Assembly (NCBI RefSeq): GCF_029960785.1
Contig: NZ_JASBQE010000078.1
Span: 1-56,039 of the forward strand
Direction: 5' to 3'
Length of the DNA stretch: 56,039 nucleotides
Origin: Polyangium sp. 15x6
GTDB lineage: Bacteria; Myxococcota_A; Polyangia; Polyangiales; Polyangiaceae
Below the pieces are notes generated by a model that saw only the letters and a program-made list of their open reading frames with translations, did not search any database and was not told the origin of the DNA. Below, piece after piece: positions 42,901-50,985 of the stretch; the stretch's first letter is position 1; every line of letters starts with the position of its first letter. The translations under genes and the position numbers were made by a program.

Positions 42901-45648
42901 CTTGAGGGCGAGCAGGGGAAAGAGCTTCGGCCGCGCGATGTACGCGCAGGGCGCCGCCTCGACGAGCAGGCCGATGGTCGTCCGCGCGTCGGGATCGGTG
43001 GCCACGGGCGCGTCGAGGATGTCGGCGACGCGACGACCACGCAGGTGCGTCCGGATCACCTCGACCTCGGCCTCCGTCGCGGCTTTCAGCGACTCGTCCG
43101 AATCAGGGAGCGTCACCTCGAAGAGGCGCAGCGCTTCGAGCGCGACGGTCAACCCATCGTGGTATCTCCCGGAAACCTGGTACAGCCGCATCCGCAAGCC
43201 ATAGACCGCGGCGCGATCGAGGTTGGAGCGGGCATGCGCGAGGATCAGGTTGAACAGCTCGTCCGCCGATTCGAAGTTGCCGACGAGGTACTCGCATTCG
43301 GACCGCTCCAGATAGAGCGCGAGCGCCTCGTCGTAGAGCGCGCTCCAGGCGTCCCTGGGCAGGAGCGCCGTCGCGTGGGCCAGGTAGTTGCGCGCCGACG
43401 CATGGGCGACCGTGGCCTTCGCCTTCGTTCCCGCCAGGAAATTGAGCCGCCGGAGCGATTCCTTCTCGCGCGCGTCGGTGATGAGCTCCGCCCCGCGGTT
43501 CAGCTGGCTCACGACATCGAAGATATGCTCCTCGATGGCCTCTTCGGGCATGTTGGCCAGAAAGAGCCGGCCGATCCGCAGATGCATCTCCGCGCGGAGT
43601 TCCGCCGAGACGAGCGAATAGGCCGCCTCCTGGATGCGATCGTGGACGAAACGGTAGGAATCGCCCAGGCGGAGGATGAGCCCTACGCGGACGGCCTCCC
43701 AGAGCGCCGCGTGCACCTCGTCCTCGGAATCGCCCCGAATCATCGCGAGCGTGGCGGCGTCCGCGCGGTTGCCGAGGCACGAGACGTGGGTCAGCACGTC
43801 CTGGGTCTCGGCAGGGAGCCGCTTCAGCTTGTCGACCATCAGGTCGATCACGTTGTCGGTGAAGGTCTTCTCGCGGATCCTGGCGACGTCCCACCGAAAG
43901 GCCACCGCGTCCTCGTCGAATTCGATGAGGCGCTCCTCGTACAGCGCGGTGAGGAACTGGATGACGAAGAATGGATTGCCGGCCGTCTTCTCGTGCACGA
44001 GCTCCGACAGCGGCTCGGCTTCCTCCACGGAGCAGCGGAGGGTGTCGCTGAGGAACGCCGCGAGCTGACCTTTTTGAAGCGGGCCGAGCACGATGTCGGA
44101 GACACGCACGGCCGACTTCCGCACCTCGTTCATCGCCAGCATCATCGGATGGGTGAGAGGCACCTCGCTATTGCGGTATGAGCCGACGACGAGGAGGCTG
44201 TGCACCTCGGGATCGGTCAGGAGGTCCTGGAGGAGCGCGAGGCTGGCCGAATCGGCCCATTGCATGTCGTCGACGAAGAGCACGAGTGGGTGCTCTCTCT
44301 GCGCGAAGACCCCGATGAATTGCCGGAACACGATGTGGAATCGATTCCGCGCCTCGCCCGGCGGCAGCGCAGGGACCGAGGGTTGCCCGCCGAGGACGTG
44401 CTCGATCGGCGGGATCACGTCGACGATGAGCTTCCCATTGACCCCGAGGGCCGCCGCGAGCCGATGCTTCCATGCCGCGATCCGCTCCTCGCTCTCGGCC
44501 AGGATCTCGAGCACGAGCTCCTGGAAGGCCTGGACGATCGTCGAATAGGGGATGTCGCTCTTGATCAGATCGAACTTGCCCGAAACGAAGAACGCCCGCT
44601 CCCGGACGACGGGCTCGTGGAGCTTGTGGACGAGCGCGGATTTCCCGACCCCCGGCTCGCCGGCGACGAGCACGAGCTCCGGCATCCCCGTGGTCACCAC
44701 GCGCTCGAAGGCATCGCAGAGGAGGGCGATCTCCGCCTCCCTCCCGTGAAGCTTCTGCGATATCTGGAGGCGGTCCGGCACGTCCAGCGCTCCCGGGGGG
44801 AACGGCTCGATGCGACCGCTCTCGATCCATTGCGCGAGGCACTTTTCCAGGTCGCGGAGCACGCCTCGAGCGCTCTGGTACCGGTCGCAGGCCATCTTGG
44901 CCAGAAGATGCATCACGATGCGCGCAATGGCTTCGGGCACCTCGGGGACGATCTCCGAGGGGGACGGCGCGACACGCGCCAGGTGAAAATGAATCCATTC
45001 GAGCGGATCTCGCGCCTCGAACGGGACCCTACCGGTGAGCATTTCGTAGAACGTGACGCCGAGCGAGTAGAGGTCGGTGCGGGAATCGACCGCCCGGTTC
45101 ATTCGCCCCGTCTGCTCCGGCGACATGTACGGCAGTGAGCCCTCGATTTGCTCCGGGTTCTGCGGCGACATGTGCTCGCGGGGAAGTCGGGACGCGATCC
45201 CGAAATCCGTGAGCTTCGCCTCGCTCGTCGCAGGCTGGACGATGATGTTCTGGGGCTTGATGTCCTTGTGGACGACGCCGTGCCGATGAATGTCCGCGAC
45301 CGCGGTCGTGATGCGAATCGCGAGTCGCAGAAAGCACTCCGTCTCCATCGGCGCCCCGAGCAGGCGGTCGAGCGGCGTGCCCGCCGTGTCCTCGAGAACG
45401 AGCGCCGGCTGCCCGTGATACGTGTCGAGGGCGAGCGGCCTGATGACGGTCGGGAGGTCCAGCGCCTCGCCGAGCGCTTGCTCGTGTTTCAATCGTTCGA
45501 TGTCCTGCGGGCGGCTGCGCTTCGGATCGAGCGCCTTGAGGATCACCCGGCGCCCATCACTTTCTCGGATGGCACGGAGCACGAGGGTCCCCCGACCCTC
45601 GAAAAGGGTCTCGGTGATCGTGTACGGGGACGGACTCTGCATGTCCAT
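39961..45648 (-). CDS. Ser/Thr kinase-AAA ATPase-GAF-histidine kinase fusion protein
   Basis: A 1,895-residue multidomain signalling protein. Residues 1-270 form a Ser/Thr kinase (VILKALD lysine, HKDIKPQN catalytic loop, LTDFGIASRL, YMSPEQTGRMN). Next comes an AAA/NACHT-like ATPase with Walker A GEPGVGKSA (about 331) and LVLFVDDMQWAD, a long helical TPR-like region to about 1280, two GAF domains (about 1310-1450 with SVLCMPIL and GLLYLENN; about 1470-1630 with MLAVPLLSRGQTLGVLSL), then a histidine kinase with His near 1666 in ASHELNTPL and ATP-binding motifs NLLSNAAKF, DHGIGI and GLGLGLYLS. This is the known trifunctional kinase family common in myxobacteria and cyanobacteria. ATG 45648 is chosen because kinase homology starts there; upstream in-frame sequence is noise. 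Confidence 0.94.
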   Translation of the reverse strand: MDMQSPSPYTITETLFEGRGTLVLRAIRESDGRRVILKALDPKRSRPQDIERLKHEQALGEALDLPTVIRPLALDTYHGQPALVLEDTAGTPLDRLLGAPMETECFLRLAIRITTAVADIHRHGVVHKDIKPQNIIVQPATSEAKLTDFGIASRLPREHMSPQNPEQIEGSLPYMSPEQTGRMNRAVDSRTDLYSLGVTFYEMLTGRVPFEARDPLEWIHFHLARVAPSPSEIVPEVPEAIARIVMHLLAKMACDRYQSARGVLRDLEKCLAQWIESGRIEPFPPGALDVPDRLQISQKLHGREAEIALLCDAFERVVTTGMPELVLVAGEPGVGKSALVHKLHEPVVRERAFFVSGKFDLIKSDIPYSTIVQAFQELVLEILAESEERIAAWKHRLAAALGVNGKLIVDVIPPIEHVLGGQPSVPALPPGEARNRFHIVFRQFIGVFAQREHPLVLFVDDMQWADSASLALLQDLLTDPEVHSLLVVGSYRNSEVPLTHPMMLAMNEVRKSAVRVSDIVLGPLQKGQLAAFLSDTLRCSVEEAEPLSELVHEKTAGNPFFVIQFLTALYEERLIEFDEDAVAFRWDVARIREKTFTDNVIDLMVDKLKRLPAETQDVLTHVSCLGNRADAATLAMIRGDSEDEVHAALWEAVRVGLILRLGDSYRFVHDRIQEAAYSLVSAELRAEMHLRIGRLFLANMPEEAIEEHIFDVVSQLNRGAELITDAREKESLRRLNFLAGTKAKATVAHASARNYLAHATALLPRDAWSALYDEALALYLERSECEYLVGNFESADELFNLILAHARSNLDRAAVYGLRMRLYQVSGRYHDGLTVALEALRLFEVTLPDSDESLKAATEAEVEVIRTHLRGRRVADILDAPVATDPDARTTIGLLVEAAPCAYIARPKLFPLLALKAVSLSLQYGNTQPSCFAYSIYGMMLVSTFGDIPLGSAFSEMSLRLNEKFHDPRLKGTLLHLHGDHINFWRRPFATGIPILEQAFQACLEVGDLVYAGFLAFETVWQVVEKGDPLDEVLQVSKKYAAFARQSHNVPVYETIRLERQFVACLKGATQGPSSFDDAAFHEAACLAAISRATFGCGIVFHDIMKQITAFLYGRHAESLSFAARAATNLGAAMAMPIEATHHFFHALTMVQLLPDAPAGERGEFARRIGDVQQKLALWAENCPENYFNRYALVSAEIARVEGRDLDAMRLYEQAIRSARENGFVHNEGLAYELSSRFYRARGFEQVAETYLRDARACYARWGADGKVRQIDEQNPRLPEHRPLTPTATFALRTEQLDLLSVVKASQTISSEILLDELVRTLLRVVLEEGGAQKSYLLLLRNGDLSIEAEARLEEKGAVTRLLPSLPVSSSSLVPAMIVRYAQRTNERVLLDDATASKFASDPYVTRERPKSVLCMPILRQANVVGLLYLENNLLIGAFTPDRLVALSLLAVQAAISLQNARLLSDAQAARGAAEEAERRSALLAEAGELLSGSLDYEDTLARLGELCVRSMADWCVIDTVEGQEIRRIAGVHKDPANAPLLEELRRRYPPHEGSAHPAARALATGEPVLIPELSDARLQSSTEDEGHARIIRALGARSMLAVPLLSRGQTLGVLSLVSGASGRTYGGADLELAKEVARRAATSIDNARLYRATQEAIHARDEFLSMASHELNTPLTSLMLSLQSMGRASLSGSSSDPQSMTKLAERALRQGARLRRLNDDLLSVARVHTGQLPLELAAVDLRALVRDVVEQFKLQLSQARCSTSIRDHVPVVGNWDPARIEQIVVNLLSNAAKFGAGKPIEIFIDQEDGIAHLAIKDHGIGIAPEQQGRIFERFVRAVPSKYYGGLGLGLYLSRKLAEAHGGSIRVQSAPSAGATFIVELPVAGPPVATGRGEG

Positions 45649-45794
45649 GAAATGTGCTGCGACGAGCGGGCGGTCGGCGGCGGCGTTGGGTGCGGCTGAG
45701 GGCTGCACTTGTTTGTAAGCACAAGTCGCACCACGCCATCCGGAGACGTCTTGCAGCGCTGCGGCGGCGACGCGCCGCCCGGGCAGCCACGACC

Positions 45795-46496
45795 TCAGGA
45801 GGGAATGACCTTTTGGAGGGAGCGACGGGTGAAACGCCAGAAGAGGACGAGGACGGTGATCGATACGGCGCCCAGGCCGATCCACACCCAGGGCGGCGCG
45901 TCGCGCATCGCGTCGAAGACCTTCTCGCCGAAATAGGCGGTCAAAAGGAGGGGCAGGAAGTACCCGGCCAGCGAGCCCCAGAAATGCGTCTGGAAGCGCA
46001 CCCGGGAGATGCCGAAGAACACGTGGAGCATGGGCGGCATCCAGAAGATGAAGCGGAGCATGAACACGGTGAAGAACGCCCGCTTCTCGAGGGCCTCTTC
46101 GTAGGCGCGAAAGCGCGCGGGTACGAGCTTCGAGACCCAATCGCGCGCGACGAAGCGCGCGAACGAAAAGCCCACCACGCTCGCCGCCATGGTGCCGGCC
46201 ATGGAGAGCGCGAATGCCACCGGCCACGGCCAGATGAGCGGCGCCGCGAGGATGAAGATCGTGCCCGGCACGCCGAACGGCTGGAGCGCGGCGTACGCCG
46301 CCACGAACGCGACATACCCTCCCGGCCCGAGCTCCACGAGCGCCTGCTTGATGCGCGCAGGCTCGCTGAAGACCTCGAACAGGCCCAGGCGCTGCGCCAC
46401 GACCAGCCCGACGGCCACCGCGGCCACGGCGGCGATCCTCATGTTGCGGAGCGAGCGGCTCGCCGCGGGGTCCGGCGGGGGATCGGACGATCGCAC
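45795..46496 (-). CDS. TVP38/TMEM64 (VTT/DedA-like) membrane protein
   Basis: A 233-residue integral membrane protein of the VTT family. Family marks are LVELGPGGYVAFVAAYAALQPFGVP, FALSMAGTMAASVVGFSFARFVARD, FFTVFMLRFIFWMPPMLHVFFG and a final span VWIGLGAVSITVLVLFW. These proteins are thought to act as lipid scramblases or membrane-maintenance factors. It starts at GTG 46496 and is divergent from the TetR regulator. The intervening palindromes could control both. Confidence 0.9.
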   Translation of the reverse strand: MRSSDPPPDPAASRSLRNMRIAAVAAVAVGLVVAQRLGLFEVFSEPARIKQALVELGPGGYVAFVAAYAALQPFGVPGTIFILAAPLIWPWPVAFALSMAGTMAASVVGFSFARFVARDWVSKLVPARFRAYEEALEKRAFFTVFMLRFIFWMPPMLHVFFGISRVRFQTHFWGSLAGYFLPLLLTAYFGEKVFDAMRDAPPWVWIGLGAVSITVLVLFWRFTRRSLQKVIPS

Positions 46497-46525
46497 GCGA
46501 CGATGTTTACAGCCCGCGTCGTTCC

Positions 46526-46564
46526 TGTCAAGTCAGGTTGACAAAGTTATCAAGAGTTGTCAAC
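46526..46564. promoter_or_regulatory. Overlapping palindromic operator sites of the TetR/VTT divergent promoter
   Basis: Two inverted repeats share a half-site: TGTCAA-N6-TTGACA (46526-46543) and GTTGACAA-N12-TTGTCAAC (46537-46564). TTGACA also reads as a -35 element in both directions. They lie in the 78-nt gap between the VTT gene and the TetR regulator and are likely binding sites of that regulator. Confidence 0.6.
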
Positions 46565-46574
46565 ATTGACGGAC

Positions 46575-47225
46575 GTGAACGAGACGAGCCCCCGCGACAG
46601 GTACGTGGAGGACCCGCGCCGCCGCAAGCTGATGGACGCGGCGCTCACGGTGTTCACGCGATTCGGTTTCCGGAAGGCGTCGATGGACGAGGTGGCGCGC
46701 GCCGCGGGCATCTCGCGGCAGGGGCTCTACCTGCATTTCGCCACCAAGGAAGATCTGTTCCGCGCATCGGTGGAATACCTCCTCGTCACCGCGCTCGCCG
46801 GCTCGACGGCGGTCCTCGCGAACGCGGAGATGCCGCTGGAAAAGAGGCTTCTGGCGGCGTTCGACGTATGGGTCGGCCGGTTCGTCGGCGCGCTCGGGCC
46901 CGACGCGACGGACCTCGCAGCGGCCGCGAAGGAGCTCGTCGGGCCCATGGTCGGCGAACACGAAGAGCAGTTCGTCGAGGCCGTGGCCAAGGCTCTGCGC
47001 GCCGCAGGGCTCTTGGCCGTTTACAAGCCTGCGGGGATCACCGGGCCGAAGCTCGCGGAGACGCTGTATGCCACGGCGCGTGGCCTGAAGCACGGCTCCG
47101 CGACGCGCGAGGCGTTCATCGAGAGCATGGACATCGCAGTGCGCGTGATGTGCATGCCGCTTCTGGAGGCCGGCAAGAAGACACGGGCGATCCGGCCGCG
47201 CAAGCCGCGTGGCAAGACGCGATGA
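46575..47225 (+). CDS. TetR/AcrR family transcriptional regulator
   Basis: A regulator of about 216 residues. The N-terminal HTH is typical: RRKLMDAALTVFTRFGFRKA, SMDEVARAAGISRQGLYLHFATKEDLF. The C-terminal ligand domain is helical and not diagnostic. The start is uncertain: in-frame candidates are TTG 46557, TTG 46566 and GTG 46575; I prefer GTG because 46557 lies within the palindrome. Its end is 16 nt before the Rossmann protein gene, which it probably co-transcribes with, and it is divergent from the VTT gene. Confidence 0.9.
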   Translation: MNETSPRDRYVEDPRRRKLMDAALTVFTRFGFRKASMDEVARAAGISRQGLYLHFATKEDLFRASVEYLLVTALAGSTAVLANAEMPLEKRLLAAFDVWVGRFVGALGPDATDLAAAAKELVGPMVGEHEEQFVEAVAKALRAAGLLAVYKPAGITGPKLAETLYATARGLKHGSATREAFIESMDIAVRVMCMPLLEAGKKTRAIRPRKPRGKTR

Positions 47226-47241
47226 TTCGAGGGCAAGAGAT

Positions 47242-47931
47242 ATGAAAGTCCTTCTCTTCGGTGCGACGGGGATGGTCGGGCTGGGTGTGCTGCGTGAGTG
47301 CCTGCTCGACCCCGGGGTGGAGAGCGTGCTCGCAGTGGTGCGCAGCACGACGGAGCAGCGGCACGAAAAACTGCGCGAGATCATCCATGACGATTTCACG
47401 GATTTTTCCGCCATCGAGAACCAGCTCGCCGGATACGACGCGTGCTTCTTTTGCCTGGGGGTCTCCGCGTCGGGCATGAAGGAGGCCGACTATCACCACA
47501 TCACCTACGATTTCACCATGGCGGCGGCGGAGACGCTCGTCCGGAAGAACCCCGGGATGACGTTCATCTATGTCTCCGGCGCGGGCACCGACGGCACCGA
47601 GCGTGGCCCTTGGATGTGGGCCCGGGTGAAGGGCAAGACCGAGAATGCGCTTTTGCGATTGCCCTTCAAGGCGAGCTACATGTTCCGGCCAGGCTACATC
47701 CAGCCGCGGCACGGCATCGTCTCCAAGACGAGGCTTTATCGCGTCGGGTACGCCATCATGGGGCCACTTTTCCCCGTCTTTCGCCTCATGGCCCCGAAGT
47801 ACGTGATCACCACCGAGGACGTGGGGCGGGCGATGCTCCAGGTGGCACGGCACGGCGCGGACGGGCGCGTGCTGGAAAATCACGATCTCAACGCGCTCTC
47901 GCAGGCGTATTCGCGAGAAGCCGCTCGCTGA
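47242..47931 (+). CDS. NAD(P)-binding Rossmann protein (NmrA/epimerase-like)
   Basis: A 229-residue atypical SDR. It opens with KVLLFGATGMVGLGVLRECL (GATGxxG nucleotide loop), then DACFFCLGVSASGM, FIYVSGAGTDGTERGPWMW and MFRPGYIQPRHG, a pattern seen in small putative epimerases. The substrate is unknown. The ATG at 47242 is the homology start with GAGGGCAAGAG upstream. It follows the TetR regulator closely and likely belongs to the same operon. Confidence 0.9.
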   Translation: MKVLLFGATGMVGLGVLRECLLDPGVESVLAVVRSTTEQRHEKLREIIHDDFTDFSAIENQLAGYDACFFCLGVSASGMKEADYHHITYDFTMAAAETLVRKNPGMTFIYVSGAGTDGTERGPWMWARVKGKTENALLRLPFKASYMFRPGYIQPRHGIVSKTRLYRVGYAIMGPLFPVFRLMAPKYVITTEDVGRAMLQVARHGADGRVLENHDLNALSQAYSREAAR

Positions 47932-47949
47932 TGCAATGCGGAGGGCTTT

Positions 47950-48714
47950 CTACTCCCGTTTCCGAGGCGGATACCGGATGATCACCACGTGCATGTGGGC
48001 ATCCTCTTCCAGCCTGGAGGTCTGGATCGAGATGGCGCCGTCCTTTTTCAGCTTTTGAAAATCCGCCGCGGTCAGGGTCAATTTGTGCGCGTGCCCGGCG
48101 AGACCTTGAACATCGTAGGTCCTATCCGTACCCGCGGCCATGTCGGCGGCGGTGATCACGACCTCGTGCTCGTCTTTCCCGCTGAACTCGGCCGAGCAGG
48201 CGGTCACCCATTCCGGCGGATCCTCCGCGGGCGCGCACCGCACGTGCACGCGGTGCGTATGCGTGAGGCCCTGGGTGCTCTTGGCGCGCAGAAGCTCCCC
48301 ACGCAAAAGGGTCTTCATATCCTCCGCGGTGAGCGTCACCTCGTGCGGATGCTTCGCCGTCCCCGCGATTTGATAGGTCTTTTCCGCGCCGGCAAGGACG
48401 TCGGCCAGCGTCACCACGAAGACGTGACCATGATTCTTCCCCACCCTGCAGATCACCCTCGCAAACGATGGCTCGGGCGGCTTCGCCGCGGGCTCCGGGG
48501 GCGTATTCGTGGCGGGCTCCGGGGGCGCTTCGATGGACGCCGCGGTCGCGCTCGGCTGCGCGGTCGGCTCGGGGGTAGGCGCGGCACTCGTACCGGGGGC
48601 CGCTGCCGGGGAGCTCGTTTGCCCCGTCCCGGGGTTCGGAGAACTGCCACCACACCCCGTCCACGGGAACGACGCTGCGGCTGCTGCGATCTGGAGAGCT
48701 TGTCGCCTGCGCAT
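47950..48714 (-). CDS. Exported protein with duplicated His-rich domain
   Basis: A 254-residue protein. The N terminus RRRQALQIAAAAASFPWTGC has a twin-Arg start and a Cys that could be a lipobox, so export is likely. A Pro/Ala/Thr-rich linker (residues 24-82) precedes two copies of a domain. Copy one: HGHVFVVTLADVLAGAEKTY, KHPHEVTLTAEDMKTLLRGE, THTHRVHVRC. Copy two: DEHEVVITAADMAAGTDRTY, GHAHKLTLTAADFQKLKKDG, DAHMHVVIIRY. The H-x-H pairs at matching places suggest metal binding. Whether the Tat-like start is used is uncertain. Confidence 0.87.
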   Translation of the reverse strand: MRRRQALQIAAAAASFPWTGCGGSSPNPGTGQTSSPAAAPGTSAAPTPEPTAQPSATAASIEAPPEPATNTPPEPAAKPPEPSFARVICRVGKNHGHVFVVTLADVLAGAEKTYQIAGTAKHPHEVTLTAEDMKTLLRGELLRAKSTQGLTHTHRVHVRCAPAEDPPEWVTACSAEFSGKDEHEVVITAADMAAGTDRTYDVQGLAGHAHKLTLTAADFQKLKKDGAISIQTSRLEEDAHMHVVIIRYPPRKRE

Positions 48715-48875
48715 GAGTGCCTCGAACGAGCCTCTGGGGCCCGCGCCTAGCCAAAGGACAGAAACGCAGGCTCCGCTCCGATTGTCAAGAGACCCACGGG
48801 GCTATGAAGGGGGCGTGGGGCACCTTCGGTTCTCGGACCACGACAGTGCGAAGCTGGGACGACGCCACGGACGGA

Positions 48876-49904
48876 CTATCGTGTGTACTGTGGCACCGCC
48901 ATCGCGCGGCCCGTGTTCGCGGCTTGCACGGCGATGATGCAGGCAGCTGCGCTGTTGGCCCCATCCACGGCCTCGCAGACGGTCGCGACGCCCTCGAGAA
49001 TGGAGGTCACGAAGTGCTCGACTTCGAGCTCATAGGAGTACCCTGTCCTGGTCAGGTCCTTGAGCGAGGTGTGTACCGCATCGGCTCCTTCGCCCAGCCA
49101 CATGTCCGTGCTCCGGATCGTTCCGCGCGTACCATAGACGCTAAGGTGGCTCACGGGAGGTCGAGGACCGATCGGCCCATACGCGCTCGCCACTTTGCAC
49201 ATGGCTCCATCCGCCATCCGCGCGAGGAACACCTGGCAGTCCGCATTGCGCATCTGCGGCACCGCTAGCCTGTTCTCGTAGCTCATGACTTCGACGGCGT
49301 TGCTGCGGCTGAGCCAGCGGCATAGATCGAACGCGTGGACCCCGCCTCCGATGGCAGGTTGCTCGTACTCGCGATGCCAGTTCGCGCCCAATGCAGCGTT
49401 GAATTGCTCGTGGGAGGTGTCCTTGGCCAGGTAGTGGATATAGTCCGCCTCCAGGTAGAAGGTCCGCCCCAGCGTACCATCGGAGCAGAGCCTGTGGACC
49501 TCGCGAAAAAAGGGGTGGAACCGGAGGATTTGCCCCACGAGCGTCCTCTGCGCAGGTCGCGCCAGCGCGGCCTCGACCATGGCGTCCAGATCCTCGAGAC
49601 GGTCTGCCAGCGGCTTTTCCACGAACACATGGCAGCCCGCCGAGAGGGCAGCGAGAAACGGGGCTGCATGACGCGCATCATCGGTGTTCACGGAAACGAT
49701 GTCGAGAGACGCACGTGCGAGCATGTCCTCGATTCGCGCATACCCCGCGGGCTCGTGCCCCAGCCGGGCGAGCGCTTCCTCGCGGTGGGCCTCGTTCGTG
49801 TCGCAGACCGCCGCGAGCACGGTTCGGTCATCACGACGGTAGCACTCGGCATGCGCGAGACCGTTTCGCCCGCACCCAACGATACCAACGCGCAACGGAC
49901 GCAT
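48876..49904 (-). CDS. Gfo/Idh/MocA family NAD(P)-dependent oxidoreductase
   Basis: A 342-residue sugar-type dehydrogenase. The nucleotide fold shows in LRVGIVGCGRNGLAHAECY, the family motif in HVFVEKPLADRLEDLDAMV (EKP), and the substrate domain in GGGVHAFDLCRWL (His/Asp region). Such enzymes oxidise or reduce sugars, inositols or dipeptide-like compounds. The ATG at 49904 is the homology start. It follows the methyltransferase by 13 nt and probably shares its transcript, suggesting a small two-enzyme modification module. Confidence 0.94.
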   Translation of the reverse strand: MRPLRVGIVGCGRNGLAHAECYRRDDRTVLAAVCDTNEAHREEALARLGHEPAGYARIEDMLARASLDIVSVNTDDARHAAPFLAALSAGCHVFVEKPLADRLEDLDAMVEAALARPAQRTLVGQILRFHPFFREVHRLCSDGTLGRTFYLEADYIHYLAKDTSHEQFNAALGANWHREYEQPAIGGGVHAFDLCRWLSRSNAVEVMSYENRLAVPQMRNADCQVFLARMADGAMCKVASAYGPIGPRPPVSHLSVYGTRGTIRSTDMWLGEGADAVHTSLKDLTRTGYSYELEVEHFVTSILEGVATVCEAVDGANSAAACIIAVQAANTGRAMAVPQYTR

Positions 49905-49917
49905 TCCTGGTCTCCCT

Positions 49918-50619
49918 TCATCCGCGTTTCCGGTACGAGAGCAGCTCACGCTCCCGGATGACCATGTCGGTACCGTGCACCGTGCACCGGATTGCTTCTC
50001 CGTATTCACGGTGTAGCACGCGATCGAGACCGCACCGGTTGACGACGCGATCGATTTCCGCAGCCCCCAGGTAAGCGACCACGGTATCGTCACCGCCGCG
50101 CGTCTCCAGATGACCGTAAGCGTTGAGCGTACGGATGATTTTCACGAAAGCAGGGTTCGGGTTTGCGATGAGGAGGTGCCCGCCGGGTTCCAGGAGCACA
50201 TTCAGGTTTTCGATGGCCCTCTCGAGATCGACGAGGTGGTTGATCGCGTGAACCATCGTCAAGAGATCGTAGCGCCGTTGCCAAGAAAAATCGACGCTAC
50301 AGACGTCGGCGACCCAGCACCCCTCACCGTCGAAGTCGAAACGGTCGATGCCCTCGACGCGACACGCAGGGTGGCGCTTCCTCGCCTCGCGCACCATGAA
50401 GCCGGTCCCGCATCCGACGTCCAGAATGGCCGTGAAGCTCATCTCGCGCACGACGCTGAACAACGCGTCGAGGTCCATCCGATAATTGTGCGAATGGTTG
50501 AACGCGTCGAGCTTGCGCCGATAGGCTGCAACGTCGAACGCGCGCTCATGCCCCTGGGGCGGCGCGCCATGAGAGGGAGCGACCGTTTCCACGGCGCTCG
50601 TGGGGGGAGAAAAGTGCAT
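49918..50619 (-). CDS. Class I SAM-dependent methyltransferase
   Basis: A 233-residue methyltransferase. Motif I is AILDVGCGTGFMVREA, then VEGIDRFD, the acidic WVADVCSVDF, LTMVHAINHLVDLERAIENL and LEPGGHLLIANPNP (post-motif). The ATG at 50619 is preferred because AGGAAACG precedes it. It is followed closely by the Gfo/Idh/MocA gene. The substrate is unknown. Confidence 0.92.
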   Translation of the reverse strand: MHFSPPTSAVETVAPSHGAPPQGHERAFDVAAYRRKLDAFNHSHNYRMDLDALFSVVREMSFTAILDVGCGTGFMVREARKRHPACRVEGIDRFDFDGEGCWVADVCSVDFSWQRRYDLLTMVHAINHLVDLERAIENLNVLLEPGGHLLIANPNPAFVKIIRTLNAYGHLETRGGDDTVVAYLGAAEIDRVVNRCGLDRVLHREYGEAIRCTVHGTDMVIRERELLSYRKRG

Positions 50620-50788
50620 CGTTTCCTGCTTTCTCCCCCTGAGCCACATTAGCACGAACGGGTGCCACCGCACAAGCGCGCCGTGGAGCGGCGGTCGCTT
50701 CTGTTCATTCCAATGGAAGCAATGAAATGCGGCTTCACTGGCTCCGCGGGGGCCGGCGCGAGGACGCGGGAGCGTGGTACCAGGCGTA

Positions 50789-50978
50789 GAAACACTGCGG
50801 GGCCGGCGTGCGTGTGGCTCCGCCGCACGGTGGTGTTGCCCGGGGAGAGAATGCCGCCGTAGATCTCGCAATCCTCGATCATGAGCCCCGAGGCGGTCTC
50901 GGTCGCGCAGACGACGTTGTACTCGTCACCCACGAGGAGCGACCGCTCGATGATGATGTTCTTGTGATCGACCGTGGA
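50789..50978 (-). pseudogene. Remnant of a right-handed beta-helix (pectate lyase-like) gene
   Basis: Between the serine hydrolase and the methyltransferase a short stretch translates to STVDHKNIIIERSLLV, then GDEYNVVCATETASGLMIED and CEIYGGILSPGNTTVRRSH. The spaced NIIIE / GLMIEDCEI / NTTVRRSH strands are typical of parallel beta-helix repeats. There is no start, the 5' side runs into the hydrolase gene in another frame, and after AGPAVF the frame loses similarity, so only about 60 codons survive. The rest of this 366-nt gap shows no gene. Confidence 0.5.
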
Positions 50979-50985
50979 GCTCTCG

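Noticed and set aside
45649-46227. N-terminal extension of the large kinase fusion up to 46227
   Set aside because: The extension overlaps the VTT gene in another frame and shows no kinase homology; homology begins at the ATG at 45648.
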